NCBI RefSeq assembly: GCF_036373705.1
Contig: NC_089853.1
Span: 6,373,905 to 6,437,904 of the forward strand
DNA: 64,000 nt
Reading direction: 5' to 3'
Source: Amia ocellicauda
Taxonomy: Eukaryota; Chordata; Actinopteri; Amiiformes; Amiidae
Under the pieces are notes generated by a model. That model searched no databases. It was not told the DNA's origin and was given only the letters and a program-made list of their open reading frames with translations. Positions within the stretch are counted from its first letter, which is position 1. Each line of letters starts with the position of its first letter. A program made the position numbers and the translations under genes. Below, piece after piece: positions 62,979 through 64,000 of this stretch.

Positions 62979-64000
62979 TGTTGTTCTGTAAAGACAAGTC
63001 CAGTGGTGAATTTCACTTTGTTAGGATAGTTGAATAAGCAACTTGATTCTAAACATACAGTTTTTGAGATTTTCTGGGAAGGAAACCAAGATTTTAAGTA
63101 TTACAAGTTACAAGCATTTTTATAATTCAATCAGTGTTTTTTTGTAATACAGATTAAATGACAAGCTTAACCCTGTTGCCAGCTGCCAGTTGCCAGATAC
63201 AAACCCGGTACTAAATGACAGGTTTCCATTGTGTAGGGGGAGTAAGACCCCTCTAAAATCCCATCTCGCGCCATGTTAGTAATTTGCTGTTTTCCCCAAA
63301 TCTAGGCCTCGCTGGTACAACACATATCTGGCCTCTACTGTATGCTTATTGTGCAATCGCTGTGGTAATAGTTTATAGCAGTTTAAAAGTGTGTTTTCTC
63401 ATTTTTAATCATTTAAATGTCATGGGTCGACTGAATATTATATGAAGGATTGCCCTGGAATCCCTGATGTTCAAGTCTCCTGTCAAGCCTCATGATATTT
63501 CATGTCAAAGTATGAACTTGACTGTCTCACAAGAATAGTTTCCATCTGACTGAAGTTAAAGATATTGTACCAGAGACTACACATACCTGGACATAAACAC
63601 AGAGCACCTGAGATGAGCAGCTGACAATGGAAACAGAGAAATACAAACTCACCCTGTTTAGGTATCATAAACTCACACAAGGGGAAAAAAGATTTACCCC
63701 ACTGTTCTGTTATAGACGGTGAATTTGTTCAATACTTCATACCAAGTTCTGCTTCACACATTTCTTCATTTACTTTATTTACACAACAAAACTGAGTGCA
63801 CTTTCTTACCTAAATTTAGAAAGCTGGGGCCGGACGAGGGTTACAACCTGTCTGGCGCTTTTGGAAAAAAAAAAAACTAGTCTGAATGCTCTCTTCGTCT
63901 CTAATGATGTCCTGTCTGTGGTGTACGAAACCCATTTCACAGGGCTAAAACAAGAACAGACGCAATCTGGGCTGGAGAGGGAAAGACACGCAGACATCTT

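Larger units (their letters stand above)
49115..64000. other. Long gene-poor stretch after kcna4
   Basis: I see no supportable coding exon, tRNA or other RNA gene in these 15 kb. It holds microsatellites (51076-51166, 52278-52360, 54653-54696, 59669-59692, 61336-61378, 62242-62512), a duplicated 90-base repeat, and unique AT-rich stretches that may be conserved non-coding DNA. Only the first 600 or so bases are likely kcna4 3' UTR. Confidence 0.6.

Noticed and set aside
62000-62980. CRISPR-like array suggested by repeated blocks
   Set aside because: This is vertebrate DNA with CA repeats and two diverged copies, without regular spacers.

Overview
The window is nuclear DNA of a ray-finned fish. 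The genes are vertebrate, split by introns with consensus splice sites. The gene-poor parts carry Tc1/mariner, hAT and SINE-type repeats and long microsatellites of the kind common in fish. The FSH beta-subunit keeps all twelve cysteines and both N-glycosylation sites; the species cannot be fixed from the sequence alone.

Layout, left to right. (1) 1-~20.7 kb, minus strand: liver X receptor alpha (nr1h3). Nine coding exons are placed, ATG at 9886 and stop at 971, with a probable non-coding first exon in a CpG-rich promoter near 20.2-20.7 kb. The exon lengths sum to a whole number of codons (472 aa). (2) 21.9-24.4 kb, plus strand: a small four-exon THAP zinc-finger gene (168 aa predicted). (3) ~26.9-31.7 kb, plus strand: arl14ep (261 aa) with a CpG promoter and two candidate first exons. 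(4) 33.7-35.7 kb, plus strand: a two-exon open gene model (375 aa) that I do not recognise. (5) 40.2-41.3 kb, minus strand: fshb (127 aa) with a clear TATA box. (6) 47.0-49.1 kb, plus strand: kcna4, the A-type potassium channel Kv1.4, in a single coding exon of 692 aa. (7) 49.1-64 kb: no supportable gene; microsatellites, a duplicated repeat and some stretches that look like conserved non-coding DNA.

The order arl14ep-fshb-kcna4 is the one found on human 11p14.1, so this is an old syntenic block. nr1h3 lies on the same human chromosome but farther away (11p11.2). The genes do not form one pathway: a sterol-sensing nuclear receptor, an ARF-like GTPase effector, a pituitary gonadotropin subunit and a neuronal potassium channel are neighbours by ancestry.

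The strongest candidate for something undescribed is the two-exon gene between arl14ep and fshb. Also notable are the THAP gene with its in-frame 96-base last intron, a hairpin filling most of the last nr1h3 intron, and a Tc1 relic lying about 20 bases from an nr1h3 splice donor.
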